Notes under the pieces: model-generated
Database searches by the model: none
Seen by the model: the letters and a program-made list of their open reading frames with translations, nothing else
Told to the model about the DNA's origin: nothing
Shown here: positions 17,127 to 26,810 of the stretch, in pieces
Layout of the letters: each line of letters starts with the position of its first letter
How positions within the stretch are numbered: position 1 is the stretch's first letter
Source: Aquirickettsiella gammari
GTDB taxonomy: Bacteria > Pseudomonadota > Gammaproteobacteria > Diplorickettsiales > Diplorickettsiaceae
NCBI GenBank assembly: GCA_963701065.1
Contig: OY969558.1
Span: forward strand, 62,001 to 126,000
DNA: 64,000 nucleotides
Direction of reading: 5' to 3'
Program-made: the position numbers and the translations under genes

Positions 17127-20100
17127 GTGACTCAATTCAAACAATTATTTCCATGCTCAAACCATAAGATTTTTGCTCCTGATTGGAAAAAATATAATTT
17201 TGAAATACCCTGCCGCAGTTCAAACACCACAAATTATTACATAGTACCGAAAGGACAATGGGCTCTTATTGAAACTCTAAAAAACATTTTACCCGATACG
17301 GAGATTTTCCAGTTAACTGATGAAACAGTAATTCAACATATCCAGACAAAATTATACTCTGTTGCTAAAATCAACCTGGTTTTTATAAGTCAATCCAATT
17401 GGATGCAAGGAGCAAATGAACAAGGCTATTTATTATTTTTGCACTTTCTTCAATCCATTCGTTTGCAACCCAATTCACAGCTGGCAATTGTCGCCGTCAA
17501 TGCCTTGGCAAATCCTGCCGTAAAAACAATAACGAATCCTTTAGACGCTGTGTATCTTGGCCTAGGGAAAACCTTGGAAAAGGAATTAACTCAAGTCAAC
17601 ATTCAAAACTTTAATATTGCAAAAGTCGATAAGCAAACACTGGAGCGCATTAACAATTATCCATTTATTGCTAGTCCATTATCGCCAATCCACATCGTTG
17701 AAAACAGCTATTACAGCACTGGACTAAAAACGCATAATTTGCCTGTTTCTGTAAAAAATAAAGGATTTAAAACGGGTGGCCGTTATTTGATCATTGGAGG
17801 CAATGGCGGTATAGGAAAAGTATTAGCTGATTATTTACTAAAACATTATCAAGCTGAATTAATACTCGTTGGCCGCAGCAAACCTTCAGCTGCACTACAA
17901 GCACGTTATCAATCGAAAACCATTTTCTTTGAACAAGTGGATATGACAGTACAAGAAAGCGTTAATGCTTTATTTGCCAAACACACAAAACTCGATGGAA
18001 TAATTCACTCTGCCCTTGTACTTGATGACTCATCAATTGCGCAAATGAAACCAGAACAGCTATTAAGAGTACTAGCACCAAAAGTTCAAGGGAGTATTCA
18101 TTTAATCAATGCGATTGCTTACTATAATTTAGATTTTGTTTTATTTTTTTCATCTATTCAGTCCTTTATTGCCAATGCTGGACAAGCCAATTATACCGCA
18201 GCCTGTTTGTGTAAAGATTCCATTGCAGGATTACTCAATGATCTCTTCATGATCAATACAAAAATCATCAATTGGGGGTATTGGGGTTCGGTTGGTATTG
18301 TTGCTAATGACTTTTATCGACAACGCATGGAGCAACAGGAAATTGGCTCGATTGAAGTAGACGAAGGAATAGAAATTATTGAGCAAATTTTGCAATCTGA
18401 TCTACAACAAGTAGCCGTAGTCAAGGGTTCAGAGAAAACGCTGTTGCGCATGGGCTTAACATTATATTCTGATCCTGAGATGAAGGAATCATTTTTACCT
18501 TATTTTGATCGCCAGGATGAAACGATACAAGTTAATAAAGTATCGATGATGGCACTGGAAAATTATTCCCGCTATCAGTTTTATCAAACAGCAAAACCAG
18601 ACAGTATACTTCCTCGTTATCAACACTTATGGGAAGCAGTCAACTCCATAGGTTACATGCCATCTCCAGGTAAAGCACAGCTATTAATCCAATATCCTGG
18701 TATTAAAGCACATCTCGAACTTATAGATATATGCTTAAACCATTTTGCCACTATTGTTAGCGGGACACAGGATGCATTATCCATACTTTTTCCAGAAGGA
18801 AGTTTTCATTTGGTTGAAGCGATATATCGTAATAATCCTGTTGCTGACTATTATAACCAGCAAGTAGCAAATACTGTCCTCAATTATATTCATCAGAAAA
18901 GAAAACACAGCAATCAAACAATTAGAATTTTAGAAGTGGGCGCAGGTACTGGTAGTACCAGTAAAGTAGTCATCCCAAAGCTCATGGGGTTAAATGTATG
19001 TTATGTATACACTGATCTTTCACATGCCTTTTTAAATAAGGCAAGACGGGAATTTCAAGCATATGATTTTATTGAATATGAATTATTTAATGTTGAAAAA
19101 ACTTACACGAGTAAAAGTCAGTTTGACCTGGTTTTAGCAACCAACGTGATTCATGCAACCAAAGATATTCATAATACCATCAACAATATCTACCGCTTGT
19201 TGAACCAAGATGGTTTATTTATCCTCAATGAAATTACTGAACGACAAGACTTCGCCACCTTAACTTTTGGTTTAACTGATGGTTGGTGGTTAAGCAATGA
19301 TGCCTTACGCATTCCTTATAGTCCGCTTTTATCCTTAACATCCTGGGAAAGAGTACTAAGAGAGTGTGGTTTTGACACTGTTGATGCGCATGGTGACTTT
19401 GGTCAACACGTGATTGCTGCCCATATTAAGGAAAAACGATTAACCTACGATCATTTACACTCTGGCAGCAATGCATGTGCAATTACAGATAAAAAATCTG
19501 CACTGCAATCTAATCCAGCACAAAGCAATTTACTGGCAAAAGACTGGTTAATCTATTTAATCGCCGAGATTATGCACATACCAGTTGACGAAATTGAAGC
19601 AGATATACCTTTTAGCGACTACGGTATCGACTCATTGATTACTCTTGAATTAATTCAACCCATGAATGCTAAAGTAGGTTATGTTCCAGCCACCGTGTTA
19701 TTTGAATATCCCACGTTAAACCAATTGGCGGATTATTTCACCATCCAGCATGCTGAACATTTTGTCAACTCAAGTAGTAATAAAACCAGCGTCACCTCAC
19801 CTAAGGCAGAAGAAAAACAATCTTCACCATTACACTCAAATGAAATTATTGCAGAATTAAGGCAGGTTATTGGCCATACCATGCATATACCCATCACCGA
19901 GCTGGATGAAAATACTCCCTTTAGTGACTACGGCATCGATTCCCTTATATCACTTGAAATTTTAAAACCCTTACACCAACTATTTGGCTATTTACCAGCC
20001 ACTATCCTTTTTGAGTACCCAACAATCCATTCTTTGGCAGATTATTTAGTCTCTGCGCATCTCTCCTCGAATAATAATACGAGTGTTAAAGCAGAAAAAA

Positions 20101-22622
20101 ATATTCCAGCACAGAATAACGAGTTAGATAATGCAGTTGCGATTATTGGTATAGCAGGACAGTTTCCAAATGCTGATTCCTGTGATGAACTATGGCAGCT
20201 ACTAAGTGCAGGAAAGCATGCTTACTCACTCGTACCAAAGGAGCGCTGGTCGATAGACAAGGCAAAAAAATCCTATACTCAAACAGGTGCATTCATACGC
20301 GATATTGATGCCTTCGACCATGAGTTTTTTAAAATTACTCCTATTGAGGCAGAACGTATCGATCCACAAGAGCGTTTGTTTTTACAAACAACCTATCATG
20401 CGATTCAGAATGCGGGCTATAGTTTGGAAGGATTGCAAGGCAAGGAAGTTGGCTGTTACGTTGGGGTAATGAACCACGGCTATACCTGGTTAACCTTACA
20501 CGATAAAACGCAAGGCAAACCCGACTCTTTATTTTGGTCCATTGCCAATCGGGTTTCTTACCAATTTAATTGGAATGGTCCCAGCTTTGCCATAGATAGC
20601 GCCTGTTCTTCTTCATTAACAGCCCTACATACTGCCGTGATGGCAATTCAACAGAGTGATTGCGCTATAGCAGTCGTAGGCGGAGTCAACCTGATTGTCC
20701 ATCCACTGCAATTTGATGTACTGTGCCAACTCCATATGTTATCTCATTGTAATAGCTGTAAACCCTTTGCAGCCGGTGCCGATGGCTTTGTTGATGGGGA
20801 AGGTATTATTAGTTTGGTATTAACATCTTACCCTGCTGCTGTTGCAGAAGGTCGACGCATTTATGGAATTATCCGTGGTACTGCAGTTAATGCTGGTGGC
20901 AAAGCAAATGGCTATTCTGCACCCAATCCCAAAGCACAAGCAGCAGTCATTGAGAAAGCCCTCAAGCGTGCCAATCTTTCCCCCCGAGATATTCATTATA
21001 TTGAAGCACATGGCACCGGAACAGAACTGGGTGATCCGATTGAAATTCGCGGCTTGTCACAAGTGTTTCATGAAGCAGACCAAGGTTCTATTCCAATAGG
21101 ATCAATCAAGGGAAATATAGGACATTTAGAATCGGCAGCAGGACTGGCCGCAGTAGTGAAAGCATTACTGCAAATGCAACACCAGCAATTAGTGCCCAGC
21201 ATACATTGCGAAAAGGAAAATCCTCATTTGCAATTATCCAACACGCCATTTTATGTGAATAAATCACTAGTTACTTGGAATACAAAAAATCCACGACGTG
21301 CAGCAATCAGTTCATTTGGCGCAGGTGGAGCCAATGCTCATGTCATTATTGAATCACCACCAGAGAATCTAGTCACCAAAAGCCATATTACAACAGCAAA
21401 GCACTATTTTTTCCCATTATCCGCTCATTCAGAAAGAGCCTTACAAAATGAGCTGATTCATCTAAAAGATATAGTTGCAATGCAACAACAAAATTTAGCT
21501 GCTTTAAGTTATGGCTATTGCTGTATTCGCAGTTCGTTAAACTACCGTGCAGGATTTATTGTTGAACATATTGCAGAATTAGAAGATTTATTGCACCTCG
21601 ATTTACAACAGCTCTATGTACTCATTAAAAACAGAAAATCCAAAATAAAATCAAGTGACCAATTAATCGATCATTACCTGCAATCAGGATCTCAGAACAA
21701 AGCCTTGGCAATTGATCTGATGGATGCCTTTAATCAAGGAGAGGCCATTGATTGGAGACGCTTGCTTGACCAATCTGTTCCCACCAGCTTGCCCAATTAT
21801 GCCTTTACGAAACATCGCCATTGGGTACATGCTGAAGAAAGCAGTTTTAACCAAAGGGCTAATCTGATTAAGCAACACAGCATGCTTAAAAAATCAATGG
21901 CTCCAGCGGCGTTAACCTTCTCTCTTTTAGTCGAACAGTGTAAAGCCAATGTATTTACTGGGGTAGTCTGGAAAAATATCATTACGGATCTCGATAATCT
22001 TACTATTCAAACAGAACATGGTCGGTTTAGCTTAAGCAATAAAACAAAAAATACCGTTTATAGTGAAGGCAATTGGCAACTTGCAAAAGTACTTCCTATA
22101 CCCGAGAAAATAACCTCTTTTACCCGTCAGGGTCAGTTCATTTATTCTAAAGCTATTTATCAACAATTTAGAGAAAACGGCTATGATTATGGCCCGCATT
22201 ATCAGGCTATTAAACAAGCCTGTATTACTACAGATGCTATCTACTCAGTTATTGAAGTGGAACAGGATTGGGGCTTTTCCTTATCACCCATATTGATCGA
22301 TGCAGCCTTGCAAACAGCGATTTTAGCAAGAGCACAGCAACCTCTCCATACAGACGAAATTAAAGTGCCATTTTTTGTCGATAGTTTTATTATTTATCGC
22401 TTGCCACATAATGAGCCAGTTTATTGCATCTGCATACCCAAAAAAATAAACCATTCACCTAACACGGATACGGTTTACGATATTGAATTAAGTGACGTAC
22501 ATCGTAACGTCTTGATGGTTCTCAAAGGTGTGGTATCAATAACGACTAAAATCAATAAATTATTCGAACCTATTACTCTGAGTGAGAAAAATTCAACAAT
22601 AAAAATATTTGAATTAAATTAG
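17127..22622 (+). CDS. Trans-AT PKS, KR-cMT-ACP-ACP-KS-DH(degenerate)
   Basis: Domains in order: ketoreductase (about 1-440; GGNGGIG 224-230, Ser343, Tyr356, LDD at 299-301, but Cys360 where the catalytic Asn is expected); C-methyltransferase (about 490-770; SAM motif EVGAGTGST 603-611, then NVIHAT and FGLTDGWW typical of PKS cMTs); two near-identical ACPs in tandem (Ser836 and Ser939, both YGIDSLI); KS (about 1003-1410; Cys1160, His1295, His1333); and a C-terminal dehydratase-like fold (about 1590-1815). The last keeps the second-half motif (Asp1725, Gln1729) but lacks the HxxxGxxxxP motif, so it is probably inactive. There is no AT. It starts mid-module (KR), so a KS or KS-DH must come from another protein, most simply from the 2359-7899 product. 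It starts with GTG. Confidence 0.92.
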   Translation: MTQFKQLFPCSNHKIFAPDWKKYNFEIPCRSSNTTNYYIVPKGQWALIETLKNILPDTEIFQLTDETVIQHIQTKLYSVAKINLVFISQSNWMQGANEQGYLLFLHFLQSIRLQPNSQLAIVAVNALANPAVKTITNPLDAVYLGLGKTLEKELTQVNIQNFNIAKVDKQTLERINNYPFIASPLSPIHIVENSYYSTGLKTHNLPVSVKNKGFKTGGRYLIIGGNGGIGKVLADYLLKHYQAELILVGRSKPSAALQARYQSKTIFFEQVDMTVQESVNALFAKHTKLDGIIHSALVLDDSSIAQMKPEQLLRVLAPKVQGSIHLINAIAYYNLDFVLFFSSIQSFIANAGQANYTAACLCKDSIAGLLNDLFMINTKIINWGYWGSVGIVANDFYRQRMEQQEIGSIEVDEGIEIIEQILQSDLQQVAVVKGSEKTLLRMGLTLYSDPEMKESFLPYFDRQDETIQVNKVSMMALENYSRYQFYQTAKPDSILPRYQHLWEAVNSIGYMPSPGKAQLLIQYPGIKAHLELIDICLNHFATIVSGTQDALSILFPEGSFHLVEAIYRNNPVADYYNQQVANTVLNYIHQKRKHSNQTIRILEVGAGTGSTSKVVIPKLMGLNVCYVYTDLSHAFLNKARREFQAYDFIEYELFNVEKTYTSKSQFDLVLATNVIHATKDIHNTINNIYRLLNQDGLFILNEITERQDFATLTFGLTDGWWLSNDALRIPYSPLLSLTSWERVLRECGFDTVDAHGDFGQHVIAAHIKEKRLTYDHLHSGSNACAITDKKSALQSNPAQSNLLAKDWLIYLIAEIMHIPVDEIEADIPFSDYGIDSLITLELIQPMNAKVGYVPATVLFEYPTLNQLADYFTIQHAEHFVNSSSNKTSVTSPKAEEKQSSPLHSNEIIAELRQVIGHTMHIPITELDENTPFSDYGIDSLISLEILKPLHQLFGYLPATILFEYPTIHSLADYLVSAHLSSNNNTSVKAEKNIPAQNNELDNAVAIIGIAGQFPNADSCDELWQLLSAGKHAYSLVPKERWSIDKAKKSYTQTGAFIRDIDAFDHEFFKITPIEAERIDPQERLFLQTTYHAIQNAGYSLEGLQGKEVGCYVGVMNHGYTWLTLHDKTQGKPDSLFWSIANRVSYQFNWNGPSFAIDSACSSSLTALHTAVMAIQQSDCAIAVVGGVNLIVHPLQFDVLCQLHMLSHCNSCKPFAAGADGFVDGEGIISLVLTSYPAAVAEGRRIYGIIRGTAVNAGGKANGYSAPNPKAQAAVIEKALKRANLSPRDIHYIEAHGTGTELGDPIEIRGLSQVFHEADQGSIPIGSIKGNIGHLESAAGLAAVVKALLQMQHQQLVPSIHCEKENPHLQLSNTPFYVNKSLVTWNTKNPRRAAISSFGAGGANAHVIIESPPENLVTKSHITTAKHYFFPLSAHSERALQNELIHLKDIVAMQQQNLAALSYGYCCIRSSLNYRAGFIVEHIAELEDLLHLDLQQLYVLIKNRKSKIKSSDQLIDHYLQSGSQNKALAIDLMDAFNQGEAIDWRRLLDQSVPTSLPNYAFTKHRHWVHAEESSFNQRANLIKQHSMLKKSMAPAALTFSLLVEQCKANVFTGVVWKNIITDLDNLTIQTEHGRFSLSNKTKNTVYSEGNWQLAKVLPIPEKITSFTRQGQFIYSKAIYQQFRENGYDYGPHYQAIKQACITTDAIYSVIEVEQDWGFSLSPILIDAALQTAILARAQQPLHTDEIKVPFFVDSFIIYRLPHNEPVYCICIPKKINHSPNTDTVYDIELSDVHRNVLMVLKGVVSITTKINKLFEPITLSEKNSTIKIFELN

Positions 22623-22632
22623 GTTACTTCAC

Positions 22633-23481
22633 ATGATTATTTACATGTTTCCAGGGCAAGGTTCGCAAGTACCAGGAATGGGTAAAGAGTTATTTGATCT
22701 ATTTCCCGAGCACTGTGAACGTGCATCGCAACAGCTTGGTTATGATCTAAAAGCCTTATGTTTAAGCGATAAGGCCCAACAGTTAAATGATACAGCATTT
22801 ACACAACCTGCCCTATATGTCATTTGTTCTTTAAGTTTCTTAAAGGAAAATAACAATCCTGATCTAGTAGTTGGGCATAGTTTAGGTCTATATCCGGCTT
22901 TGTTCGCAGCTAAAGCATTTAGTTTTGAGCAAGGCTTAACGCTTGTTGCCCAAAGAGCTACGTTGATGGCCAAAGTAAATAATGGGTCTATGATGGCTGT
23001 ATTGGGTGAAAAAGTGGATCTCCTGGACGATTTGCTATTACAAAATGGTTATTATGATATCGACATCGCCAATTATAATTCACCCACTCAACTGGTCCTC
23101 AGTGGTAAACAAGACCGTTTAAACGAATTCAAACCCATATTAGAACAGCTTGGTTATCGCGTGTTACCTTTAACCGTAAGTGGTGCGTTTCACTCGCGCT
23201 ATATGAAGCAAGCAGCAACGGCTTTTTCTGATTTCCTTGGTAACCAAATATTCCGACCGCTGGAGACAAAAGTCATTTCAACAACACATGGGGGTCTAAT
23301 CACTGAAAATCATTTACTGGAAGAACTGACCTACCAATTAGTGAAACCTGTACGCTGGAGACAAACCATCGATTATTTATTAAAACACTATCCGAATGCC
23401 GAGTTTCAAGAAATTGGTCCTGGAAAAGTATTAGCTTCTTTAAACCAACAGATTCAAGCATTAAGGATTGACAAGGAATAA
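22633..23481 (+). CDS. Free-standing malonyl-CoA acyltransferase (trans-AT)
   Basis: This 282-aa enzyme would load malonyl units onto the ACPs of all the AT-less modules. The N-terminal MFPGQGSQ motif, the nucleophile motif GHSLG (Ser83) and the catalytic-His motif GAFHS (His187) are intact. The GAFHS form fits malonyl rather than methylmalonyl selection, so the methyl branch would come from the C-methyltransferase. It follows the 17127 PKS gene by 10 bp in the same operon. A separate fabD with its own AT lies at 52645-53574, so this copy is dedicated to the cluster. The protein stops after the AT domain; there is no fused second AT or enoylreductase. Confidence 0.93.
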   Translation: MIIYMFPGQGSQVPGMGKELFDLFPEHCERASQQLGYDLKALCLSDKAQQLNDTAFTQPALYVICSLSFLKENNNPDLVVGHSLGLYPALFAAKAFSFEQGLTLVAQRATLMAKVNNGSMMAVLGEKVDLLDDLLLQNGYYDIDIANYNSPTQLVLSGKQDRLNEFKPILEQLGYRVLPLTVSGAFHSRYMKQAATAFSDFLGNQIFRPLETKVISTTHGGLITENHLLEELTYQLVKPVRWRQTIDYLLKHYPNAEFQEIGPGKVLASLNQQIQALRIDKE

Positions 23482-23493
23482 TAAGGAATAATA

Positions 23494-24909
23494 ATGAAAA
23501 AAATTGCAATTATTGGTGGTGGGGCTGCTGGAACGGCGACATTATGGGCCTTAAGTAAAACACAACATCAGGTGATATTATTTGAAGCAGAATCCTATTT
23601 GGGAGGACATGCTTATACTCATCAGTTAGAAATCGATGGAAAGCAAGTTTGCGTGGATATGGGAGTAGAATATTTCCATGAAAGGTTATCCCCCAATCTT
23701 ACTGCGATGCTCAAAGAATTTAATATAGAAACTTACATTGCTCCCTTGTCATTTCGCGCCTTTAATAAGCATGAGCCAGAAAAAATATATTGGAGTAACA
23801 GCCAGATTGGTGGTGATCTGAAGCACCGCTTTCATGGTGAGATGAATCGCTTTCATTTGGACATGTTAGCGATGATGGAAGAAGGAAATCTGTATTATAG
23901 AGGAATGAGTATCCGAGAGTTTTTAGTCAAAAAAAATTATACGCGTGAATTTCAACAACAAGTACTTTTGCCCTTGATGACCACCTTTTCAGGTTGTAAC
24001 GCGCCCTCCCTGGATTATTCACTCATGTACGTTGCGCTATCGTTTAACATGAATTTGCTCTCTTTCTTTTCGCCAAGCCATTGGCGAAAAACATCGGGTG
24101 GAATCCATCAGTACTTTAAAAAAATTCATCGATTATTAAGCGAAAAAATTCATTTAAATTGCCCTGTTGAGTCTGTGCAAAAAATGAAGCAAGGCATTGA
24201 AGTGGTTCTAAAAAACAAAAATACAATCATCGTTGATGAAGTCATTTTTGCTTGTCAGGCCGAGATTGCCAATCGTTTACTGAAGAATTCCTCACAATTT
24301 CAGCATAGTCTACTTGGCTCGTTTGAATATGTTAACGTGCAAAGTGTTTTACATAGCGATACTGCGGCCGTATCAGGAAAACCCTTAAGCCACGAATATT
24401 GTCAGTTTGAATTAGCAGATGAAGTCCGCAATGATTTTCCAGGTTTCTTAACCCGTGTAAATCATCATTTATACCCCTATCAATCCCTTTCAACCCCCCT
24501 TTATGTTAGTTTTGATCATCTGGAAGAAATTAATCCAGCAGAGATTCTAAGCATTAAAAATTGGAAACTACCTAAATTGCGCCCGGAAGATTTAACGCGA
24601 AAAAGTAAAATACGCAATATTCAAGGACAGGATAATTATTGGTTTTGCGGCACAGATTATTCATTGACCGGACATGAAGGTGCATTAGTTTCAGGTTTGG
24701 TGATTGCGCACCGACTTGGTGCGGATTATCGTTTTGAGGATAATTGGTTGGCAAAAGCTCAATTTGATACCATTAAAAATTTTATGGGTGTGTATTCTAG
24801 ACAAGATAAATGGTTAGAAAAACTAGATACTTTGTTGTTTACCCTGGCAAAACGATTTAATCTGCATCAACGACTGGCTAATCGCTATATTCAGGAACTG
24901 TTATTTTAA
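23494..24909 (+). CDS. FAD-dependent amine-oxidase-like oxidoreductase
   Basis: The 471-aa protein opens with a Rossmann FAD/NAD-binding fold: IIGGGAAGTATLWAL (residues 5-19), followed by the acidic end of the second strand (FEAESYLGGHAY). The C-terminal segment WFCGTDYSLTGHEGALVSGLVIA is the closing FAD contact of the flavin amine oxidase/desaturase superfamily. The closest architecture I recall is the COG2907 type. It is 12 bp downstream of the acyltransferase with a good AAGGAAT ribosome-binding site, so it probably belongs to the operon as a tailoring enzyme that oxidises the chain or the released product. The substrate cannot be told from sequence. A role in unrelated lipid or carotenoid-like metabolism is possible. 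Confidence 0.75.
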   Translation: MKKIAIIGGGAAGTATLWALSKTQHQVILFEAESYLGGHAYTHQLEIDGKQVCVDMGVEYFHERLSPNLTAMLKEFNIETYIAPLSFRAFNKHEPEKIYWSNSQIGGDLKHRFHGEMNRFHLDMLAMMEEGNLYYRGMSIREFLVKKNYTREFQQQVLLPLMTTFSGCNAPSLDYSLMYVALSFNMNLLSFFSPSHWRKTSGGIHQYFKKIHRLLSEKIHLNCPVESVQKMKQGIEVVLKNKNTIIVDEVIFACQAEIANRLLKNSSQFQHSLLGSFEYVNVQSVLHSDTAAVSGKPLSHEYCQFELADEVRNDFPGFLTRVNHHLYPYQSLSTPLYVSFDHLEEINPAEILSIKNWKLPKLRPEDLTRKSKIRNIQGQDNYWFCGTDYSLTGHEGALVSGLVIAHRLGADYRFEDNWLAKAQFDTIKNFMGVYSRQDKWLEKLDTLLFTLAKRFNLHQRLANRYIQELLF

Positions 24910-24923
24910 GGGAAGGCCCTCTT

Positions 24924-25478
24924 ATGTTAATTAATCCAAATGATGTGTGTTTAATTATATTTAACATGCAACTTGAATTGATACCTTTACTGCATAACAG
25001 TTATAAGTTAACTCATGATTGCCGCTGGTTAGCCGATCTTTTTGATACCCATCAGTTACCTACAGTACTGATTGAACATAAAAAGTTAGGCCAACTAGCT
25101 CGTTCTATCAAAGAAGTTGCCCCTAAGGCTAAAATTATGGAGAAACATCATTTTTCGATTATGAAAGAAGAACACATCATGTCGCATTTGGCATCACTCA
25201 ACAAAAAGCAATTAGTGCTTGCAGGAGCTGAATCTCATGTGTGTATATTTCAATCTTCTGTAAATTTACAACAAGCGGGTTATGAAATTTTTGTATTGTC
25301 AGATACGATTTCAGCACGTAATGAATCAGATAATAGACAAGCCATAGAGCGGCTGAAATATCATCAATATCAATTAATTACTAAAGAAATGTTATTTTTT
25401 GAATTGATTGAGCATTCAGAATTACCAAATTACTTAGAACTTGCACGAAAATTTTTAGATGGCCGGTATATTAAGTAA
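24924..25478 (+). CDS. Isochorismatase-family cysteine hydrolase homologue
   Basis: The 184-aa protein has the isochorismatase-like fold: the N-terminal strand VCLIIFNMQ, a central Lys (Lys74) and the nucleophile motif GAESHVC (Cys107). The usual catalytic Asp of the (I/V)xxDxQ strand is Asn14 here, so the Asp-Lys-Cys triad is incomplete. Relatives hydrolyse amides, ureides or isochorismate, and some members with altered triads are catalytically different. The gene lies 14 bp after the flavoprotein gene and 31 bp before the transporter gene, in the same orientation, so it is probably part of the biosynthetic operon as a tailoring or hydrolytic step. The function is not determinable. Confidence 0.75.
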   Translation: MLINPNDVCLIIFNMQLELIPLLHNSYKLTHDCRWLADLFDTHQLPTVLIEHKKLGQLARSIKEVAPKAKIMEKHHFSIMKEEHIMSHLASLNKKQLVLAGAESHVCIFQSSVNLQQAGYEIFVLSDTISARNESDNRQAIERLKYHQYQLITKEMLFFELIEHSELPNYLELARKFLDGRYIK

Positions 25479-25509
25479 AATGGGTATAAGTTAAAAGGGA
25501 ACATGAATT

Positions 25510-26757
25510 ATGAAACACTCTATAAGAGCAACCTGGGCATCAAGTAGTTACACCCTGACTCTGTTATTAATTATGTTTATTGACGGCGTAGGAATGTCTT
25601 TAGTTTTACCATTAATTGGTGATTTATTTTCCACAGGCCCTAACTCTATTATTGCAGCCAATACACCCTCCTGGCTAAGCTACTTCTATTATGGCGGAAG
25701 TCTTGCCTGTTTTTCTGGTGCGATGATCATTGGTGCTGCTGCTCTTGGTCAATTGTCTGATCAAAAGGGACGAAAATATAGTTTATATTTATCTCTCATT
25801 GGTGCAATAATCGGCTATCTGATTTGCGCATTCGCTATTTATATCAGTGCCCCGATTTTATTTTTATCGGGTAGGGTTATCGATGGTTTAACAGCGGGCA
25901 GCATACCTGTTGCTCAAGCAATGCTTACTGACGTTGATGGCCAACAAAATAAAATAACCAGTATCGGTAAAGTCATGTTCGCTCTAACTTCAGGTTATAT
26001 GTTTGGGCCAATTATCGCGAGTGTAGCTTTTTCTTCAAAACAACATTTACTCTCATTACCTTTTATATTAGTTGCCTTGTTATGCTTAGCCTGTATTTCC
26101 TTGCTTAGTTTGATACCTGACACTTCCCAGATGGAGGAAAAGAAAACCCGGCTCGACCTTACCATTGCATTAAGACAAATTAAAGCGCTGTTAGTCATGC
26201 CAAATATCCGCCTGGGCTTACTAATCTTTTTTCTGTTTCAATGCGCTTGGACTTTATTTTATCAATGTTTACCCAAACTAGCGTTGCCAGTAATAAACCT
26301 TTATGGAGGAAACGCAAGCCTTGTCATGGCTGAAGTAGGTATAGGAATGTGTTTTGCCTTTTGCCTTGTTGTACCTAAAGTACAAACCTTATCTACAAAA
26401 CGAGTTGTGTTTTATTGTTTCTTGTTATTTACCTTAGCCAGTGCAACCTTACTAACTTTGTCAGTCAATTTTTTCTCTTTTCAAGTGTTAAGTACACTAA
26501 TGGCAATCTTATATGCTGTTGGGTATTCTGCCATGCTTGCTTTTTTAGTTTCGATTTCAGATGATCATCAACGAGGATTGATATTTGGTTCAATTGCTTC
26601 TATCTGCGCCATTTCAGCTACAGTTACTGCCCTATTAGGATCTACCATTATATCGATTAATTATAATTTATTAATCCTGGTGCTTTTTGTAACCAGCTTG
26701 GTGGCATTAGTATTATTTTCTAAAATGTCGCGAGAAACAGTTGCCAACACCGCATAA
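25510..26757 (+). CDS. MFS transporter, drug-exporter type
   Basis: The 415-aa integral membrane protein has about 12 hydrophobic segments. The loop 2-3 signature GQLSDQKGRKYSL is the classic major-facilitator motif A, and the LSGRVIDGLTAG segment resembles TetA-like multidrug exporters (DHA1 type). It acts at the inner membrane as a proton-coupled antiporter. It lies in the operon between the tailoring genes and the ABC-F gene, so export of the cluster product is the simplest role. A ribosome-binding site AAGGGA precedes the ATG. Uptake of a nutrient cannot be excluded. Confidence 0.85.
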   Translation: MKHSIRATWASSSYTLTLLLIMFIDGVGMSLVLPLIGDLFSTGPNSIIAANTPSWLSYFYYGGSLACFSGAMIIGAAALGQLSDQKGRKYSLYLSLIGAIIGYLICAFAIYISAPILFLSGRVIDGLTAGSIPVAQAMLTDVDGQQNKITSIGKVMFALTSGYMFGPIIASVAFSSKQHLLSLPFILVALLCLACISLLSLIPDTSQMEEKKTRLDLTIALRQIKALLVMPNIRLGLLIFFLFQCAWTLFYQCLPKLALPVINLYGGNASLVMAEVGIGMCFAFCLVVPKVQTLSTKRVVFYCFLLFTLASATLLTLSVNFFSFQVLSTLMAILYAVGYSAMLAFLVSISDDHQRGLIFGSIASICAISATVTALLGSTIISINYNLLILVLFVTSLVALVLFSKMSRETVANTA

Positions 26758-26810
26758 AATATTTTATGCTTATCTCTTAATTGGTCAGGGACAGGACCGA
26801 GAATGATATT

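Noticed and set aside
22633..23481. Second FabD for fatty acid synthesis
   Set aside because: The fab operon has its own fabD; the position in the PKS operon and the AT-less modules support a trans-AT role.
24905..24922. Small inverted repeat AGGG/CCCT around the ribosome-binding site of the isochorismatase-like gene
   Set aside because: A four-base stem is too short to claim a regulatory hairpin.
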